A stretch of DNA of 64,000 nucleotides from UBA1535 sp964371035 (GTDB lineage: Bacteria; Bacillota; Clostridia; Tissierellales; Sedimentibacteraceae). A model generated the notes under the pieces. The model did not search any database. It saw only the letters and a list, made by a program, of their open reading frames with translations, and had not been told where the DNA came from. Positions within the stretch are counted from its first letter, which is position 1. Each line of letters starts with the position of its first letter. A program made the position numbers and the translations under genes. The stretch lies in assembly GCA_964371035.1 (NCBI GenBank), contig CAYJLG010000006.1:1-64000 (forward strand), written 5' to 3'. Positions 45,132 to 54,477 of this stretch are shown piece after piece.

Positions 45132-46031
45132 TCATGTAGCTATACGTCTAAGTTCAAAAGCTATACTTTCTGCATTTAAAAATCTATCTTCTTTATGTAC
45201 AGCCATCGCTTTAGTAATAATTCTTTGCAATTTTTTATTAATTTTTAGAGATTTTTCAAATTCTAATCTTTCGTACGAATTACAATCAGCAGGTTTTCCG
45301 CTCAACATATGAAACATAGTTGCGCCTAAGCTATAGTAATCACTTCTTACATCTATTTTTCCATGAGAAATCAAGTTGCTTTGTTGATGTTTATCAATGA
45401 CAAGATTTTCTGTAACATGATTTTTTCTAATAGAAATACCTTTACTTATATTAGATGTATCAGATAGTTTCATTCTGTTTATCTTATTGTATATACTTGC
45501 TTGTTCTTGTGGAGAATAGCCTTGAGTAAAACCTAAATGATTCAAATCTTTTCCCAACATTAGTGAAATATTGAAGTCTATTAAGCAAATATCTTTATTA
45601 TTTGAAACAATTATATTGTTAGGATTGATGTCACAATGTATTATCGGAGTTTTCCTACTATGTAAATATGCTAATACATTGCAAATTTTCAAAGCTATTT
45701 CTATAGTATCCTTTTCTGACAATCTGCCCTGTTTCGTAATTTCTTCATACAAGCTATCCCCATCAATATATTCTGATACTATACAATCTTTACCCTCTAC
45801 ACTTATCAAATCATAAGTTTGGGCAAGATATGGGTGATGCAAATCTTTTAAAATATCAACTTCTCTATCCAAAAGAATCTTGTCAAATTTATCATCTGAA
45901 TTTTTATAGTATTTTAAAATTACTTCTTTTTTTAATCTCAAATGGATAGCTTTATAAATGACACTTTTGTCATTCTCTCTAAGTTTTTGTTTTATTAGAT
46001 ACATTCCGCTAATGATATCGCCAATTTTCAT
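45132..46031 (-). CDS. Hanks-type Ser/Thr protein kinase with modified motifs
   Basis: A 299-residue cytoplasmic kinase. Lys40 (VILKYY) is the ATP-binding lysine; the catalytic loop is HCDINPNNI (Asp present, the usual IKPxN Lys changed to Asn), and the metal-binding DFG reads DFN. The glycine-rich loop (KLRENDKSVIY) is not the standard GxGxxG. The activation segment GYSPQEQ carries a ~40-residue Ser/Thr- and Lys-rich insert before the RSDYYSLGATMF helix. No membrane helix or sensor domain. It may be active or a pseudokinase. It is the last of the Tad-linked genes, just downstream of the FHA gene. GAGGTG is five bases before the ATG at 46031. Confidence 0.82.
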   Translation of the reverse strand: MKIGDIISGMYLIKQKLRENDKSVIYKAIHLRLKKEVILKYYKNSDDKFDKILLDREVDILKDLHHPYLAQTYDLISVEGKDCIVSEYIDGDSLYEEITKQGRLSEKDTIEIALKICNVLAYLHSRKTPIIHCDINPNNIIVSNNKDICLIDFNISLMLGKDLNHLGFTQGYSPQEQASIYNKINRMKLSDTSNISKGISIRKNHVTENLVIDKHQQSNLISHGKIDVRSDYYSLGATMFHMLSGKPADCNSYERLEFEKSLKINKKLQRIITKAMAVHKEDRFLNAESIAFELRRIAT

Positions 46032-46050
46032 TTTCACCTCTATTAGTTTA

Positions 46051-47412
46051 CTATGTCAATCTAAACAAAAATTCCTCATTTGACAGTTTAACTTTACTAT
46101 CATGCTCTAATTTTGCCACTTCTCCACAGTTGAGTTGTTCATCATTTAAGTATGTGTGATTTTTTGAATTATTGTCTTGAATGAAGTAATCATTTTCAAT
46201 TTTAACTATATCAGCATGAGCTCTGCTAACAGTATCATTATCTTTTATAGCGTAATCTGCATAGCCGATGTCTTTTCCAATTCTAAAAAAGTCACAGTTT
46301 ATATTGATTATTTCATTAGTTTTTAGTCTAATTAAATACGGGTTATTATTCATGTTTTTATTGTAATTTTTAAGTAGTACAGTTTCTTTTAATTCTGGTT
46401 TTTTTGCTCCATCTAAACTCTCATCTATTATCACAGGTTCTATTGTGATTTCATGATTATTTTCATGCATTGATTTCGATTTGATTTTTTCAGGTGTTTT
46501 TTTTACATCAATTTTTTCTTTACTATTTTTTTTGCTAAACAAATTTTTAAATATAGATTTTTTTATAGTCTCAACAACATTGTTGTTATCAGTAGGTACA
46601 ATCTCTGTTTTTACTTGTGATTCAGGCACTAAAAACCCAACCTTGCTACCCATCGCAGAGGAATTAGTTTTATTTTCTTTTGACTTTAAAATATTTTTAC
46701 TGTCTTTACTATTTTTTTTAGTTATTACTTTTTCGTAAACAGCATTTTTTGTCTTGCTTTTTTGAAGATTTATATTCGTTTTATCTTCTTCTTTTCTATT
46801 TTCAAGATTATCTAGTTTTCTATCTTTTTCTTTTGTATCACTTACATCATCCTTATAATTTCCTTGCTTATATTCTTTTATTAATCCTGCTATATTTTCA
46901 GATCCTAGATCGCAATCTTTTACTATTTGTTTCAAGAATTCTATGAACTTCTTATCTTCAAATTCATCTATTTTAACAGAAAAAACTATTTTTTTTACTA
47001 AGTCTTGTATTGTATAAAAGTGCTCTTTATCAATAGGGAGATAAACAAAATACAAGCTACTCGAAGATACCTCCACAAAAACCTTGTCTTCATCATAAAT
47101 GATGTGTTTTGTAGATAATAAATATTCTTTTGATTTAGATATTAGTTCCCCTAATCCTTCTAATAGCTTTAAAATTGTTTCTTTTTTACAACCATGCTGT
47201 AAATATTTTTTTAATGATGTTTTAGAAGTTAAGTCAAACTTATAGTGATAGATACCATCAAAATTAGCGCAGCTAACCTTTAATAACCCTTTTATATCAT
47301 TATAAATTAGCATGTTGTGTTCAGTTTTTTCTATTATTTCTTCTTTTGTTGCTTTATAAACTAAAAAACTCGTGTTTTCTATTTTTTCATAGCTAAAAAT
47401 TGTTTTTTCCAA
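46051..47412 (-). CDS. FHA-domain protein with DUF6382-like N-terminus
   Basis: A ~453-residue protein. Residues about 1-190 have the N-terminal fold seen in FHA proteins linked to Tad loci (GIYHYKFDLTSKTSLKKYL, LSTKHIIYDEDKVFVEV, VKKIVFSVKIDEF). A low-complexity, Lys/Asp/Ser-rich middle part follows, then a C-terminal FHA domain (FRIGKDIGYADYAIKDN, TVSRAHADIV, DNNSKNHTYLNDEQL) that binds phosphothreonine. The start is taken as TTG at 47412 because AGGTGAG sits just before it; an earlier TTG at 47427 is also possible. The kinase gene follows immediately, so the FHA protein is a probable partner or substrate. Confidence 0.78.
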   Translation of the reverse strand: MEKTIFSYEKIENTSFLVYKATKEEIIEKTEHNMLIYNDIKGLLKVSCANFDGIYHYKFDLTSKTSLKKYLQHGCKKETILKLLEGLGELISKSKEYLLSTKHIIYDEDKVFVEVSSSSLYFVYLPIDKEHFYTIQDLVKKIVFSVKIDEFEDKKFIEFLKQIVKDCDLGSENIAGLIKEYKQGNYKDDVSDTKEKDRKLDNLENRKEEDKTNINLQKSKTKNAVYEKVITKKNSKDSKNILKSKENKTNSSAMGSKVGFLVPESQVKTEIVPTDNNNVVETIKKSIFKNLFSKKNSKEKIDVKKTPEKIKSKSMHENNHEITIEPVIIDESLDGAKKPELKETVLLKNYNKNMNNNPYLIRLKTNEIININCDFFRIGKDIGYADYAIKDNDTVSRAHADIVKIENDYFIQDNNSKNHTYLNDEQLNCGEVAKLEHDSKVKLSNEEFLFRLT

Positions 47413-47431
47413 AATCTCACCTCTCAATAAA

Positions 47432-48733
47432 TTAATAGTTTAACAATTCTATAAATTGCCAATGGTTTGTTAAAACTGAAGCTACTCCATTTGAACTAAA
47501 AGATTTTGCCATGTTAAACTGTGGCTCTATAACTATATTTCCATCAATATCTATATATCCCCATCCCCTGTTTTCAAGATAGATTGGAGCCAATCCGCAC
47601 GAAAAAGAAAAAGCTTTATCATATATAGGTTCTATTGTAATATTGCCTGCTTTATCGATGAATCCCCATTTGTCTGATATTTGTACCGCTGCATATCCAT
47701 TTTCCGATATAAACATATCTACATCTTGAAAAGTCGGTGTAGTCAATTCATTTCCATATTTATCTATCAGCAGATATTTACCTCCTTTTTTTACGAAAAT
47801 TAATCCTATACTCATAGCATGCCTAAATTCATTTACTTTTACTTCATCGTATGCATTTTTTCCTATAAATTCAAAATGATGGTCTATCATTCTCCATTTA
47901 TTATCAAGTTTCACCATAGCTATGCCATCTTTAAAATTTGTAGCGTCATCATAGTTTGTTTTTAATATGTTCATGCTCTTATCTACAAATCCATAAATTC
48001 CATTTTTTTCATACATAGCGGGATTTTCACCCTCAAAACTTCCTATATAATTGAAGTTTTCTTCTACTGATAATCTTTTATTTCCTGATTTATCAATCAT
48101 AAAATTTTCATTATCTTTTCTAACTGAAAATAAATATAATTCGTCAGTTTGTGCATAATCTCTAACATCTTGATAATCAATTTCAATTACGATTTCAGCA
48201 TTTTCGTCAACTATACCTACTCTATCATCTTTTTTTACAACGGCATATCCATTATGAAAAGACGATATATATGAATATCTATTGTATTTAAGTTCAAATG
48301 CAAATTTTAATTCTTCATAGCTTTTTTTGATGTGTGAAGAATCGTCGTTTGCTCCCATAGCAAATTTATATAGCTCTAAAGTTTCTAGAATTTCGCCTTT
48401 TTCCAAATAATGTGCACCTAATGCTAACACTATTTCTTCTTTGTAATCATATTTTTCTATCAAATCTAGGCAATAATCTTCAAATGTTCTTATCATATTA
48501 TTTTTTTTATACAAGTTTGCAAGATATAATTCATCTTCAAAATTGTTTGGAAATAACTCTATGGCCTTTAAATATAATTCTATAGCTTCAATATATATTT
48601 CGTTTTGCTCAAAACGCATAGCGTCTTCTTTATACGTCTTATACAAATCTTCCTTTTGTATTCCATACGTAACAACTGAAAACCATGCGAAAAGGTTTAT
48701 ACCTACCATAATCAATAAAATCATTTTTTTCAT
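47432..48733 (-). CDS. Membrane-anchored TPR and WG-repeat protein
   Basis: Begins with a single membrane anchor (MILLIMVGINLFAWFSVV). Then TPR helices (residues about 30-110: AIELYLKAIELFPNN, ALGAHYLEKGEILETLELYKFA) and about six WG repeats of ~35-40 residues (VVKKDDRVGIVDENAEIVIEIDY, KWGFIDKAGNITIEPIYDKA, GWGYIDIDGNIVIEPQFN). WG repeats form a beta-propeller-like surface of unknown ligand. ATG at 48733 follows a weak GGGGG; a TTG at 48754 is less likely. Upstream is an inserted repeat element, which separates it from the Tad genes proper. Its role is likely sensing or scaffold at the membrane. Confidence 0.78.
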   Translation of the reverse strand: MKKMILLIMVGINLFAWFSVVTYGIQKEDLYKTYKEDAMRFEQNEIYIEAIELYLKAIELFPNNFEDELYLANLYKKNNMIRTFEDYCLDLIEKYDYKEEIVLALGAHYLEKGEILETLELYKFAMGANDDSSHIKKSYEELKFAFELKYNRYSYISSFHNGYAVVKKDDRVGIVDENAEIVIEIDYQDVRDYAQTDELYLFSVRKDNENFMIDKSGNKRLSVEENFNYIGSFEGENPAMYEKNGIYGFVDKSMNILKTNYDDATNFKDGIAMVKLDNKWRMIDHHFEFIGKNAYDEVKVNEFRHAMSIGLIFVKKGGKYLLIDKYGNELTTPTFQDVDMFISENGYAAVQISDKWGFIDKAGNITIEPIYDKAFSFSCGLAPIYLENRGWGYIDIDGNIVIEPQFNMAKSFSSNGVASVLTNHWQFIELLNY

Positions 48734-48771
48734 ATTTCTAAAGTACCCCCACAAATATTTTATTTATTATG

Positions 48772-49113
48772 CTTACTATTCAAAGCTAACATAAAAAAAT
48801 AATAAAATTTGTCGCTGGTACTCCAATTGGGAAGTTGCATGGCGCAGAAGAGAACATCAAATCTTTTTGCTCGTTAAACTCACAAAGATTTGATTCTCCA
48901 TGCATGTGACCTACCGCCATTTTCATTTAGAAAATGGGGTTAGGGCATGAGTAGTTTTATTCGCAAAGTCATAACGCAGTATATTTTTAGGGCTAAGCCA
49001 AAGATGACTAAAACGCTCATAAAACTTCACACAACTTAATCCAATCTCCATAAGGCTTCCATATTTTATTATTTTTTCCTTGTTTACACCAGAAATCGAC
49101 TGTGAATAGTAAT
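48772..49113. mobile_element. MITE-like element, copy C (in the Tad locus)
   Basis: A 342-base element. Ends: CTTACTATTCAAAG at the left and CTGTGAATAGTAAT at the right, 13 of 14 paired when aligned as inverted repeats with one mismatch. An 8-base direct repeat TTATTATG (48764-48771) and ATATTATG (49114-49121), 7 of 8 matching, flanks it. The body is the reverse complement of copy B (for example the CCATTTTC/GAAAATGG hairpin and the GAGAA/TTCTC hairpin at 48850-48898). The right-hand duplication includes the stop codon of the prepilin peptidase gene. No transposase is encoded. Confidence 0.8.
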
Positions 49114-49116
49114 ATA

Positions 49117-49662
49117 TTATGTGACAATAAGAAATGTTAATAACAATGTAGAAATCATAACAAACGGCACATAAGCAATAGTATCTCTATAATTAATCTT
49201 CTTAAGCAAAATCAAGATTATTCCTACTATTGCTAACATTAAAAGTGATACTAAAGCTATAAAAAACAATTCTTCAATCCCCACGTAAAAACCTATTACA
49301 CCCATAAGTTTGACATCTCCCATGCCTATAGAGCTTTTACTCAGCATGCGCGCAATCAAAAATATAGAAAAACCTAAAGTTGCTCCTATAAAACTACCTA
49401 ATAAGACATCAAATTCGATTTCATTGCTTTTAATCAACTCAAACATCAATAATAAGCATCTAACTATTATCATCAATATTAACATTTTATTTGATACAAT
49501 TTTTCTTTTAAAATCTACATATCCTAATATTGATAAAAAACATATTAGCACTACATAATTGATTGTTTTTACTAATGAAATCATGCTAATTTGTAAAATA
49601 ATTATGCTGCTTACTAATACAAGCATGCATGCACTTAAAGGTAAGTAGTTTTCTTTTTTCAT
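49117..49662 (-). CDS. Prepilin peptidase (TadV/CpaA-type, A24)
   Basis: A ~181-residue membrane protease with about six helices. The two catalytic aspartates are in LGYVDFKRKIVSN and the GxGD-type GMGDVKLMG. It lacks the methyltransferase half, so it is the short TadV-like form. It should cleave the Flp and TadE-type leaders encoded downstream of TadC. It lies at the end of the Tad gene run; GGAG is six bases before the ATG at 49662. The repeat element starts directly after its stop codon. Confidence 0.85.
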   Translation of the reverse strand: MKKENYLPLSACMLVLVSSIIILQISMISLVKTINYVVLICFLSILGYVDFKRKIVSNKMLILMIIVRCLLLMFELIKSNEIEFDVLLGSFIGATLGFSIFLIARMLSKSSIGMGDVKLMGVIGFYVGIEELFFIALVSLLMLAIVGIILILLKKINYRDTIAYVPFVMISTLLLTFLIVT

Positions 49663-49725
49663 CATCGTCTCCTAAATTTTAGAATGAATTCTTAACTTTC
49701 AATATAATCTTTGATATTTTGCAAT

Positions 49726-50937
49726 CTAATCGTTTACTATTCCGTCTGTGTAATGAAATTCTATTTTAAAGTTGCCATGACCAATTTCTTTTGATATCTC
49801 TTCTGCTAGCTGCTCTAATTTCATAGCGTCTATTTCTGCTGTATCTCTTATAACTATTAACACAGATATTTTTTCATTCCCATTATAAGATAAATTGTCG
49901 TGTATTTTTCCATTCTCAGTTTCAATTTTTTCTGTTTTTTTAACTGATTCAAGAGCTTCTTCGCTATATTTATTAATTACATTTTTTATGCTCTTTAAAT
50001 TCAACTCTCCCTCGTTCGAATAAGTTTTTTTATCAGTATCTATTGAATGAACAAAAGTATATTCGTCAGCATTTTTTTCATAAAAATCAAGTTTGATAGG
50101 TATCTTGACACTAGTTTTACCACGTTCTTTTTGAATTATCTTAATAAATTCGTCTGTTCTAGTCCTCCAATCTACGTCCCAGATGTTTCGCCCTTCTTTA
50201 TCTTTGTCTTCATCTTCAATTTGATCGGTTTCTTTGTTAATTAGAGTTGATTGCCATCCTATCGTAGAGGCATTTAGCCTAAAGCACATGATTTTTTCAG
50301 TGAATAATGGGAAATCTACTGACATACTATATATGACTGTAATATTAATACTTTTTCCATCATCAAAGATGGTTGAAGTATCAAAGTTTAATCCATCTAT
50401 TCCATTTATCACTCCAAGTCTTTTTAGGTATTCATCAGCATTTTTTTCTCCATAAAATGAATTCGGAATATACTTTTGAACTAAAAACTTACTCATAGGA
50501 GATGCTATCAACTTAGAAACTAAATAATTTTCTGTTTCATCTTTAGCAATAGTTACAAAAGCATCAATAATATATTGAGGATCTTTAAAGACAGCTTCAG
50601 GTGTTGGGTAATTTGAAGTTATCGCTACATCATTTGATGATTTAGAATTTAAAATCACCGCCTCACCTCTAACTACACTTTCCAAATTTACAATTTCTTT
50701 TAAAAATTCGTCTGAATTATTTTTTGCATCGTTATCTTTACCAGTTCTAACAAATCCTAATTTGTTTGTAATATAACTATAAATTGAAATCTCTTTAGCT
50801 ACTTGATTTATAGCGTGTTGTAGTATAACTTGAGTTTTTATAAATTTGCATAGGCTCAATACACTCAAAAAAGCTATCATGAAAACTATTAAAGATATAG
50901 ATGCTTCTATGCTTAAAGATCCTCTTTTCGATTTCAT
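49726..50937 (-). CDS. TadE/TadG-like pseudopilin protein
   Basis: A ~403-residue secreted protein whose N-terminus has a type IV prepilin-like leader (KSKRG/SLSIEASISLIVFMIAFLS, with Glu at position 5 after the cleavage Gly). The rest is soluble and polar, with segments such as VIYSMSVDFPLFTEKIM. It is a TadE-like minor pseudopilin or TadG-like protein. AAAGGTG lies six bases before the ATG at 50937. It is nine bases downstream of the large DUF5702 protein gene, in the same run. Confidence 0.75.
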   Translation of the reverse strand: MKSKRGSLSIEASISLIVFMIAFLSVLSLCKFIKTQVILQHAINQVAKEISIYSYITNKLGFVRTGKDNDAKNNSDEFLKEIVNLESVVRGEAVILNSKSSNDVAITSNYPTPEAVFKDPQYIIDAFVTIAKDETENYLVSKLIASPMSKFLVQKYIPNSFYGEKNADEYLKRLGVINGIDGLNFDTSTIFDDGKSINITVIYSMSVDFPLFTEKIMCFRLNASTIGWQSTLINKETDQIEDEDKDKEGRNIWDVDWRTRTDEFIKIIQKERGKTSVKIPIKLDFYEKNADEYTFVHSIDTDKKTYSNEGELNLKSIKNVINKYSEEALESVKKTEKIETENGKIHDNLSYNGNEKISVLIVIRDTAEIDAMKLEQLAEEISKEIGHGNFKIEFHYTDGIVND

Positions 50938-50955
50938 TAGCAACACCTTTCTTGA

Positions 50956-53900
50956 TTAATATCCAAAAATAGAAGTATGATTCAACGAAAATCTATTTTC
51001 ACTCCAAGGATTTCCAAAAACTCTTTGGCGCATAAAAGTAGTTTTAACACCTACAATAGAATTGATTTTTAGCATCGTATAAGAATCTTTCAACTCAAAT
51101 TCATCATCCATAGACAAAGATATGTTAAGTTTTATTAAATCCATCATTCTAATTAAATATGTTTCTTTTTTTCCTCCCAGCATGCCTGAAAAAATAAACA
51201 CTTTTAAATATTCTTTATAATTTAAAGTCACATTAGTCATAATTGGAGAAAAATTCGTGTTTGTACCCGTTACTTTTCCAATGTTACCATCTACAGTTAT
51301 TTTTGAAACAAAATCATCTATAATTTTTTCGCATCCGTTTTTTACGTCGTCAGTCAAATTTTTCATGGCTTTTTTTGCTTCATTTTTAAATTCTGTATAT
51401 CCATTTTCAAAAAACATTTCTTTAATTTCTCTTTTCATCGGATCTATAAGTTCATCGATTTTTCCTTCTATTAAGCTTGGAAAATTCATCAAGTCATTTA
51501 TCGGATCTGAAACGGTCGATAAATGATTTTCAATAAATGCTTGAATATCTTGCATGTAATTATTGATAAAAAAATCAATTGCCAGCAATTTTACTTCTTT
51601 CAACAAACTATCGCTATCTTTTTCAATTTCTTTTACAAGAGAACTATATGCTTGTTCTAAATATTCATCTAGTTTAATTTCTGTCTTGCCTGAAGCATCA
51701 TCTATTCTAAAGTCAAGGTTTATATTGATAGGCGTTAAAATCAAGTTAACTATTGACGCTACCATATCTTCAACTAAACTGTCTGCATATGCATCAAACG
51801 CCGTTTCTAACTTCTTTACACTATTGTCAGATGCTGTTTCTGCAAACTCAACAATGCTATTATGTAACGAATCTAAACTTTTTTCAGTTATTGTTTTTGC
51901 AGTATAGATTATAGTTTCCTTAGTTAAATTTGAAGGTTTTAAAACCCACGTCGTAAATGATTTGTATACGACAACATCTTCGCCGTCTAGCAGTTTTTTA
52001 AGATCTATTGCTGTTTCACCCATTGCCAGAGCTAAAATGAGCACATTTTGAACTAATGGAACACCAAACCCTGTAAATCCAGCTAAAGAAACTGCTATAG
52101 ATAAAGTTGTAGCCTTAATTTCAGCATCGGTATATGCATATAATGAATTCAAGGCAAATCTTATACCAAAAATTGTAGTTGCCGTATACGTATTATTTTT
52201 GTGTGTTTCGTCACCAGTTTTTCCCCAAAGTATGTATTCTATTTCTGAACCAAAAACGAAATTGTTTTTTTCATTTGATTCTACACCAGATAGCGTTTTT
52301 TCCACTTTTTTCGATTTTTCACTTAATACGGAAGTAGTCGCACAACTAAACATTTCTGTGATGTATTCTGAAATCAGCAGATCATCTCTAGCTTCTTCGA
52401 CTAGATCACCTCCAAAATTCATGATTCCTTCCAACAAACCTACAGAATTTTGCATTATCGCATTTTGATTAGTACTAATATCGTTGAAATCTTCATCTAA
52501 ATCTGTAGAATTTGCTAACTCGTCACCTACATCACTCAATTTTTCATCCATGATTGTCGTAGCTAATCCGTCAAAAATCTCACCCTTAGTAGGTATTTTA
52601 TTTTTTTGCAAGTTGCTACTTAACTTTGCATCAATAACATTTACAGTCTCTTTAGCAGTGTCAAAAATTGAATCTTTTTCCTTCTCACTCTCATTTTCGT
52701 TAGCATTGTGAAGTTCAATATTTTTAAATGTATTTGATAAGTATCCTACAAATTCTGATTTGTCATAATCTAAGAGTTTAGATTTTGTTAATTTTTCTGA
52801 TAATTCTAGTGTGAAATTTTCATTGAAAATCTCTATCGCCTGATTAAAATCTTTAATACCGATATTCGTAATATTTATGTCTTTTTTTAAATTAAATTCC
52901 TCAGTCTCAAATATAAATAATTCATCAAAATAAGTTGCATTTTCTGCACTCTTGCAGAATTCACTGGCATATTCGAGGTTGTTTTTAAAAATATTTTTCA
53001 AAAAATCAATTTCATCAGTATTTAAACTTTTATATGATTGATCGTGTTGTAACTCGAAAGATTTTTTAATATCATTTTCTTCCAATTGATCAATTTTTTC
53101 TTTCCATTCATTATTTTTAGTTTCTAATTTGGGCAGTAAACCTTTCAATTCTTCAAGCTTATCAACAATAATCGCAGCTTCTGTTTCCATGTTTTTAGTA
53201 GATTGATACTTATTATTTAAGTCAAGATTTAGCGAAGTATAGTTTAAGTTAATAATATCTTCTATATCTTCTAATCTATTGTCATAATCGTCATAATAGA
53301 TAGTAAAATCATCTATATACAAATTAATTTTAACTAATAGTTTCTCATGGGCTAAGTTTGCCTCTACTAGTTCTTTATTTACTTCACCTTTTTTACCTGT
53401 AAAAGATTTTTTTAGCAATTCTTGATAATCTTCAAATTTATCATTTAACAAGTCAAAATATTTTTTAGCTTTTACAATTGAAATTATATTTTCGTTTATA
53501 GAATAATAATATTTGACAATTTCTGACACTTCTGAGTTATCGTTTATTTCACCTATTTCATCTGAGATTTTTTCATAGTCAAGTGTATTAAAAAAACTAT
53601 ACACTTCATTGTAGCTGACCTTGTTTGGATTTCCGATTTCAATCTTACTACAATCATCTTCAAAATTTTCGTTTAAATATATAGAGTTAAGTAGATATGT
53701 TATATCAATCAACCCCATAAAATTTGAGTTGCCGTTTTTAGAAAAATCTACTATGTCAAGAGCTGAAAAATTTCCGAGTTGTTTTTTTGAATTTTCATAT
53801 GAAACAATAGATTTATAAACATCTTCGCAGATTTTATCAATCTCAGATAGTGAGTTTTCATAATCCATCTTACTTTCTAACATCTGTTGCTGTTTAGGTA

Positions 53901-54435
53901 CTTCTTTGAAAATTTTGAGTTTATCAACTAAACTGTTTCCTATACTTACTATTCCTCTATATTTCATATATTCTACTATTTGTCGTTCAACTACGTGTGG
54001 ATATAAAATTTGACTTCCCTCTATCCCTACCACTTCTAATTTTTCTGTAGTCATATCAACCAAATTGTTAAACTCATTTTTTTCCGTTGAAGATATTATA
54101 CTTCTAATATCATTTAAAACATTTACTGTATATTCGTCTTCGTCGTTTATTTCTAATCCTACTGAATTTAGCGTACTCTCATAGTATTTAACTAAATTGT
54201 TTGATAATTCTTCTTCATCTCCTGAAATACATAACAAACCATACACATCTTTTAGCACTTTGTTATAATCTGCTAACGCTGTATTTTGTGCTAAATCACT
54301 ACAATCTGCAATCAATGTTTTTGCACCATATATTCTTAGAGCATCTACAGTTACTCCACTTAATATTAAAAATGGAATTAGTAGCATAGCTAAAAACACA
54401 GTCACTGATCCATCGTTTCTATAAAAAAAGTTCAT
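50956..54435 (-). CDS. Large DUF5702/TadG-like coiled-coil protein
   Basis: A 1159-residue protein. The N-terminus (RNDGSVTVFLAMLLIPFLILSGVTVDALRIYGAKTLIAD, key parts GSVTVFLAM, VDALRIYGAKTL) is the pilin-like segment of the DUF5702/TadG family. Long regions of charged heptad-like sequence (residues about 180-480) predict coiled coil. A hydrophobic patch (ATTLSIAVSLAGFTGFGVPLV) occurs near residue 760-800. The C-terminus ends with WSENRFSLNHTSIFGY. It is far larger than typical TadG (~500). It may extend from the pilus base or act as an adhesin; that is inference. Confidence 0.75.
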   Translation of the reverse strand: MNFFYRNDGSVTVFLAMLLIPFLILSGVTVDALRIYGAKTLIADCSDLAQNTALADYNKVLKDVYGLLCISGDEEELSNNLVKYYESTLNSVGLEINDEDEYTVNVLNDIRSIISSTEKNEFNNLVDMTTEKLEVVGIEGSQILYPHVVERQIVEYMKYRGIVSIGNSLVDKLKIFKEVPKQQQMLESKMDYENSLSEIDKICEDVYKSIVSYENSKKQLGNFSALDIVDFSKNGNSNFMGLIDITYLLNSIYLNENFEDDCSKIEIGNPNKVSYNEVYSFFNTLDYEKISDEIGEINDNSEVSEIVKYYYSINENIISIVKAKKYFDLLNDKFEDYQELLKKSFTGKKGEVNKELVEANLAHEKLLVKINLYIDDFTIYYDDYDNRLEDIEDIINLNYTSLNLDLNNKYQSTKNMETEAAIIVDKLEELKGLLPKLETKNNEWKEKIDQLEENDIKKSFELQHDQSYKSLNTDEIDFLKNIFKNNLEYASEFCKSAENATYFDELFIFETEEFNLKKDINITNIGIKDFNQAIEIFNENFTLELSEKLTKSKLLDYDKSEFVGYLSNTFKNIELHNANENESEKEKDSIFDTAKETVNVIDAKLSSNLQKNKIPTKGEIFDGLATTIMDEKLSDVGDELANSTDLDEDFNDISTNQNAIMQNSVGLLEGIMNFGGDLVEEARDDLLISEYITEMFSCATTSVLSEKSKKVEKTLSGVESNEKNNFVFGSEIEYILWGKTGDETHKNNTYTATTIFGIRFALNSLYAYTDAEIKATTLSIAVSLAGFTGFGVPLVQNVLILALAMGETAIDLKKLLDGEDVVVYKSFTTWVLKPSNLTKETIIYTAKTITEKSLDSLHNSIVEFAETASDNSVKKLETAFDAYADSLVEDMVASIVNLILTPININLDFRIDDASGKTEIKLDEYLEQAYSSLVKEIEKDSDSLLKEVKLLAIDFFINNYMQDIQAFIENHLSTVSDPINDLMNFPSLIEGKIDELIDPMKREIKEMFFENGYTEFKNEAKKAMKNLTDDVKNGCEKIIDDFVSKITVDGNIGKVTGTNTNFSPIMTNVTLNYKEYLKVFIFSGMLGGKKETYLIRMMDLIKLNISLSMDDEFELKDSYTMLKINSIVGVKTTFMRQRVFGNPWSENRFSLNHTSIFGY

Positions 54436-54477
54436 TTTTCCCCCATCATATCCCCTTATAGATTGTTTCTATTAATC

